Source of the DNA: Candidatus Epulonipiscium fishelsonii
Lineage (GTDB): Bacteria > Bacillota > Clostridia > Lachnospirales > Cellulosilyticaceae
Direction: 5' to 3'
DNA length: 64,000 nucleotides
Assembly (NCBI GenBank): GCA_001983455.1
Contig: LJDB01000060.1
Location: 61,036 to 125,035, forward strand
Below are positions 60,883-64,000 of the stretch, in pieces. Below the pieces are notes generated by a model that was not told the DNA's origin, made no database searches, and saw only the letters and a list, made by a program, of their open reading frames with translations. The position numbers and the translations under genes were made by a program. Within the stretch, counting starts at the first letter, position 1; each line of letters starts with the position of its first letter.

Positions 60883-61752
60883 TTACAAAAGAGCGTTTTC
60901 TTTTACAAATCCTTCTCCAACAACTTCCCGCACATCTGCAATTGTTACAAAGGCTTTTGCATCTACAGTCTTTATAAGTTGTTTTAACTGAGGAACCTGT
61001 TTTTCCGAAATAACTGTAAAAATTACTTCTTTAATGTCTTTTGAAAACGTTCCTCTACCTTTAAATTGCGTGCTCCCTCTGTGAATATTCTTTCCTATAG
61101 CGTTCGCAATTTCTTCCCCTTTAGTTGTAATGATAAATACGGCTTTTGCTCTATATCCACCTTCTAATATCATGCTTATTGATTTGGTACTAATTAAAAC
61201 TGATATAATTGCATACATAGCAGGACGTTGCCCAAATGTAAACATACCTATAATAATGATAATAGCATCTATTGAGAGCATTAGTTTTGGAATAGGAAAT
61301 TTAGCCCTTCTAAATTTTATAATTGCCGCAAGCATATCCGTTCCACCAGTTGTAGCTCCGCTTCTTAAAACAAATCCTATCCCTATACCAATCAAGCTTC
61401 CTCCAAATAACGCAGTTATTAAAATATCATGTAATTCTAAAAATGGATTGTTAAAACAAGCAATTATTGCAAGCATTATTGAAGTTAAAAGCACTGCATA
61501 TAAAGACTTTTTAACAAATTCAAAGCCTCTTTGTTTTATGCTTATTATAAACAAAGGAATATTACATACTAAGTTTGTTACAGCAATTGGAATTAAACCA
61601 TTGGTAACTTTTTGTATAACAATACCAAGACCAGATATTCCTCCAGCTACTAGTCCAATTGGAGCCATAAACCATTGAATTCCTAGTGATATTAAAGTCG
61701 TCCCTAATAATATTAATAAAAAATCGTGCTTATGAATAAATAATTTTTTCAT
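60883..61752 (-). CDS. YitT-family membrane protein (DUF161 + DUF2179)
   Basis: 289 residues, AGGAG upstream of ATG 61752. The N-terminal 190 residues form five or six helices with TLISLGIQWFMAPIGLVAGGISGLG and VLRSGATTGGTDMLAAIIK, diagnostic of YitT proteins. The C-terminal DUF2179 domain is soluble (KAVFIITTKGEEIANAI, FTVISEKQVPQLKQLIKTVDAKAFV). Function unproven; widespread in Firmicutes. Single gene. Confidence 0.88.
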   Translation of the reverse strand: MKKLFIHKHDFLLILLGTTLISLGIQWFMAPIGLVAGGISGLGIVIQKVTNGLIPIAVTNLVCNIPLFIISIKQRGFEFVKKSLYAVLLTSIMLAIIACFNNPFLELHDILITALFGGSLIGIGIGFVLRSGATTGGTDMLAAIIKFRRAKFPIPKLMLSIDAIIIIIGMFTFGQRPAMYAIISVLISTKSISMILEGGYRAKAVFIITTKGEEIANAIGKNIHRGSTQFKGRGTFSKDIKEVIFTVISEKQVPQLKQLIKTVDAKAFVTIADVREVVGEGFVKENALL

Positions 61753-61823
61753 ATGTTTCTCCTAAGTACTGTTTATGATAGTGAACGAGTAGCCATTGGT
61801 CTAGTGTTCTTGGTTAGTATATC

Positions 61824-62315
61824 TCAAAATCGAGAAAAATATTTATAGTATCCATCAATACCCAAAGTTAACGCATAATCATATACGACAAACACAACTT
61901 GACCTATAACAAGCTGGAATATAAATCCTTGTTCAAATACGTTGATGCTTAATATAACTTTAAAAAGAAACGCACCCAAAAATACGCAGGCATTAAACAC
62001 TAGAAGTTTTAACACCCACTCTAGTATTATTCTATTTAATCCTTCTATTAATCCTTTTAATATTCCATAATGCCCAAAAAATAAAATGTACATTAAATAT
62101 ATTTGAGGTGGCAGAAACATTGAACATAAAATGCTTGAAGAAACATACACTAAAATTCCAACTTTCAAAGAGCCTCTTATATATGCTATTATAGTAATGA
62201 TTGATGCAATGCCATACAAAGTAAGAGTACTTGTTGGCATAAAAGTGCTGACATATAGTATTATTACAGTCAGTGCTGTTAAAATTCCCCCCAGTGCTAA
62301 ATCCTTCGTTCTCAT
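61824..62315 (-). CDS. Small polytopic membrane protein, possibly ECF-S-like
   Basis: 163 residues from ATG 62315 with GAGGAGG upstream; the start overlaps the stop of the DUF5685-like gene (ATGA). It has about five helices and the opening KDLALGGILTALTVIILYVSTFMP, reminiscent of ECF-transporter S components and related DUF2232-like proteins. Substrate and partner unknown. Last gene of a three-gene unit with the DUF5685-like and TPR/Cys-rich proteins. Confidence 0.6.
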   Translation of the reverse strand: MRTKDLALGGILTALTVIILYVSTFMPTSTLTLYGIASIITIIAYIRGSLKVGILVYVSSSILCSMFLPPQIYLMYILFFGHYGILKGLIEGLNRIILEWVLKLLVFNACVFLGAFLFKVILSINVFEQGFIFQLVIGQVVFVVYDYALTLGIDGYYKYFSRF

Positions 62316-63211
62316 TTTTTCCTCCTCGACTTCTTGCAAGAGCATTTTTTGCTAACTTGCATATATTTGTCCATCATTCCAAGTACAACAATATTATTTA
62401 GTAGATTTTTGTTTTTCTTTAATGGAAGTTCATTTAATATATTTTTACAGGTTGCCCCACAGTTTAATAAAGTAAATTCTGCCTTATCTTTCATGTACTC
62501 AAAATTTTCTTCTAGAGATAGCTGTGGATTATAATATAGCTTATAAAACGGATTAAAATTATTATTTTTCACGTCTTTAGGAAAATCATCCAAAGCGTCT
62601 ATAATATAAATCCACTTTCCTAAGACATATCCAAATTGAAATAATTGCTCTCTTAAAATTGTACTATCCTTATATAACGCATAAGGATAGTCTTTCACAA
62701 CATCGCCAACCAACATTGCAAAAGGATGAGCAATTTCATCAAGACTATTAAAGTTTTGATTATGCTCAAGCCTAGCAAGATTGTTTAAATGTTCTTTTAT
62801 TTTTCTCTTAGTATATTTTAATGATAAGTCTAATTTTGATATAAAAGGTGCTAATCCTGCTGCTAAAGCTTTACTTTTAACACTATTATCATCCTTAACA
62901 TCATCAAGGATTTTGTAGTATGCAAGTATTACGTTAATAGACGCTGTATAATCTAAAGCTTTGTTACTAGTTATCATTTTCTTTCGTTTTAAAGGATTAG
63001 CAATGCAACCTTGATTTATAGCTGATATTTTATGAGGATTTAAGCTGTCTAGTAAAATTCCCATACAAGTTAAATCATAGTTTAAAACAAGGCGTGGGGT
63101 GTGCCCAAAAGTTTGCTTGATATGTTGACACAGCCCACAATAATAACTTCTAAAAATCTCATATTCTCTAATTTTTAATTCCTCTTTAAGAGGCATAACA
63201 TAACCAAACAT
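62312..63211 (-). CDS. DUF5685-like protein with two Asp-rich motifs
   Basis: 299 residues, AGGAG upstream of ATG 63211. It opens MFGYVMPLKEELKIREYEIFR and then YYCGLCQHI, the pattern of DUF5685. Mostly helical, no signal peptide. Two aspartate-rich segments, KILDDVKDDNS (about residue 103) and DALDDFPKD (about residue 205), lie about 100 residues apart, as in all-helical isoprenoid-synthase folds; whether they bind metal and a diphosphate is unknown. Cys pairs occur at both ends (CGLC near 25; CSC near the basic tail KKSRRKK). Translationally coupled to the membrane protein that follows. Confidence 0.72.
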   Translation of the reverse strand: MFGYVMPLKEELKIREYEIFRSYYCGLCQHIKQTFGHTPRLVLNYDLTCMGILLDSLNPHKISAINQGCIANPLKRKKMITSNKALDYTASINVILAYYKILDDVKDDNSVKSKALAAGLAPFISKLDLSLKYTKRKIKEHLNNLARLEHNQNFNSLDEIAHPFAMLVGDVVKDYPYALYKDSTILREQLFQFGYVLGKWIYIIDALDDFPKDVKNNNFNPFYKLYYNPQLSLEENFEYMKDKAEFTLLNCGATCKNILNELPLKKNKNLLNNIVVLGMMDKYMQVSKKCSCKKSRRKK

Positions 63212-63224
63212 TTTTTAAATTCTC

Positions 63225-63620
63225 CTAAATACAGTCAATTAAATCTCCGCCAAAACATTCACATATTTGGTCCATACAAATTAAATCACAACAGCTAATA
63301 CTTGGACAGCAATCGCAATCACAACAATCACAGCCACGTCTTCTATATCTGGATGAGTGATGATAATCGTTACTGTATCCTCTTGATCTACTCATAAGCT
63401 TAACATAAAACTCTTCAAATGGCTCATAATTTGGTTTTAATTTACGTGCCATTTCAATATGCATTTTAGCGGTGTCAAACCAACATTTTTTTAACGCAAT
63501 TACACTAGAAAAATAATGCCAATAAGCATTGTGAAGTTGAGTTCGACTTAAAATTTTATCCGCCTTACCTAATTGATTTGATTGTATTAATTTTGACATT
63601 TCTTGAAAAGTAACAGTCAT
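63225..63620 (-). CDS. TPR-like protein with Cys-rich tail, resembling a DnaJ-like protein without its J domain
   Basis: 131 residues, AAGGTGG upstream. Residues 1-75 form TPR-like helices (GKADKILSRTQLHNAYWHYF, then WFDTAKMHIEMARKLKPNYE). A Ser/Arg/Tyr linker follows, and then a tail with twelve Cys, including CDCCDCDCC and CECFGGDLIDC. From memory, clostridial DnaJ-like proteins next to DUF5685 genes end in this way, after an N-terminal J domain. No J domain or HPD motif is visible in this frame, and 63621-64000 shows no coding sequence. It lies 13 bases upstream of the DUF5685-like gene, in the same transcript. Confidence 0.65.
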   Translation of the reverse strand: MTVTFQEMSKLIQSNQLGKADKILSRTQLHNAYWHYFSSVIALKKCWFDTAKMHIEMARKLKPNYEPFEEFYVKLMSRSRGYSNDYHHSSRYRRRGCDCCDCDCCPSISCCDLICMDQICECFGGDLIDCI

Positions 63621-64000
63621 AAGTTATCCACCTTTCTAATTTAACGTTCTTATTCGTCTATATTATTTAGAAGCGTGTTGTAGCTCTAACACCCAATATT
63701 AAAAGTGTTATAGACATTATACGTTATTTTCTGGCTTATTACTAGACTTATTTAACCATTTGTGCTACTTAAGTATTTTAGTACTTAAATATAAATAATA
63801 AATGGCAATGTAATATTGCAGGCAAATGTTAGAATTAATTATGCATATAAATTGCACACTTATGCATTTAAGAGTAATGCCAATTATATTGGACAGAATT
63901 GACTAGTGAGAAGGAATATACTAGGGTATTTTGTCAATTGAATTTTGTTCGATATAGGTATATACTTTAACAGTTAACCCATGTGAAAAAACAAGTAGCA
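63621..64000. other. Gene-free stretch with imperfect inverted repeats
   Basis: No coding sequence is supported to the window edge. It presumably holds the promoter of the minus-strand gene set. Inverted repeats are notable near 63885-63957 (TTGGACAGAATTGAC against GTCAATTGAATTTTGTTC, with an inner CTAGT/ACTAG pair) and a GCAAT/ATTGC pair near 63804. They could be the end of an inserted element or a structured leader continuing beyond the window. Confidence 0.4.

Overview
The window looks like chromosome from a low-GC, strictly anaerobic, fermentative member of the Clostridia (Firmicutes). The evidence is strong A+T bias, clear GGAGG-type ribosome binding sites, a thiH gene (2-iminoacetate synthase, the oxygen-sensitive route to thiazole), an hbd-bcd-etfBA butyryl-CoA set, a formate/nitrite channel and lipoprotein-type solute-binding proteins. 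I cannot name the genus. No rRNA, tRNA, CRISPR array, complete insertion sequence or phage region was seen.

Layout: (1) 1-2.1 kb, end of a thiamine operon (thiH cut by the window edge, thiT, tenA), followed by a decayed copy of the tenA 3' end. (2) 2.5-8.0 kb, cell-wall enzymes (glucosaminidase, L,D-transpeptidase), a zinc-type macrodomain protein, an HI0933-type flavoprotein and an FNT channel. (3) 8.0-12.5 kb, two proteins built from about 9 and 25 copies of a 26-residue DUF285-type repeat behind an N-terminal coiled coil, with no signal peptide. (4) 13.2-18.1 kb, a PhnD/C/E/E-type ABC importer joined to an acetamidase/formamidase and a 67-residue membrane peptide. (5) 18.2-24.0 kb, a MarR-MATE efflux operon, two GNATs, an iron-sulfur aldo-keto reductase and a 5'-nucleotidase-like phosphoesterase.

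(6) 24.2-35.2 kb is the most unusual part. A divergent LacI-type repressor and a clear promoter with a palindromic operator control a run of co-directional genes that starts with xylA and ends with xylB. Between these lie two NCS2/AzgA-like permeases, a small alpha-beta-barrel-like protein, a flavodoxin-fold reductase, an SDR dehydrogenase and two tandem RibD-C/DHFR-like reductases. This is not an ordinary xylose operon and may process an undescribed pentose-containing or pentose-like compound. (7) 35.5-40.6 kb, nagA and a large exported flavoprotein with two FMN-bind plus FAD-binding-2 modules in one chain, probably an extracytosolic terminal reductase.

(8) 40.7-44.9 kb, etfA, etfB, bcd and hbd on the minus strand; thl and crt are not here. 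(9) 45.2-48.3 kb, a TepA/ClpP-like protein, a TM2-domain protein and an MFS exporter with an odd short-ORF leader. (10) 48.4-60.8 kb, a sugar module: two near-identical family-5 binding lipoproteins, a large GH94/GH149/GH161-type phosphorylase and a GH1 beta-glucosidase on the minus strand, divergent from a Dpp/Opp-type permease and ATPase set. Context argues for beta-glucan oligosaccharide import rather than peptide import. (11) 60.9-63.6 kb, a YitT protein and a three-gene set: a TPR/Cys-rich protein resembling the tail of DnaJ-like proteins, a DUF5685-like protein with two Asp-rich motifs, and a small membrane protein.

Starts were moved downstream of the longest ORF wherever a ribosome binding site lay inside the first codons. 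All family calls are from reading the sequence and memory of the families; no database search was run.
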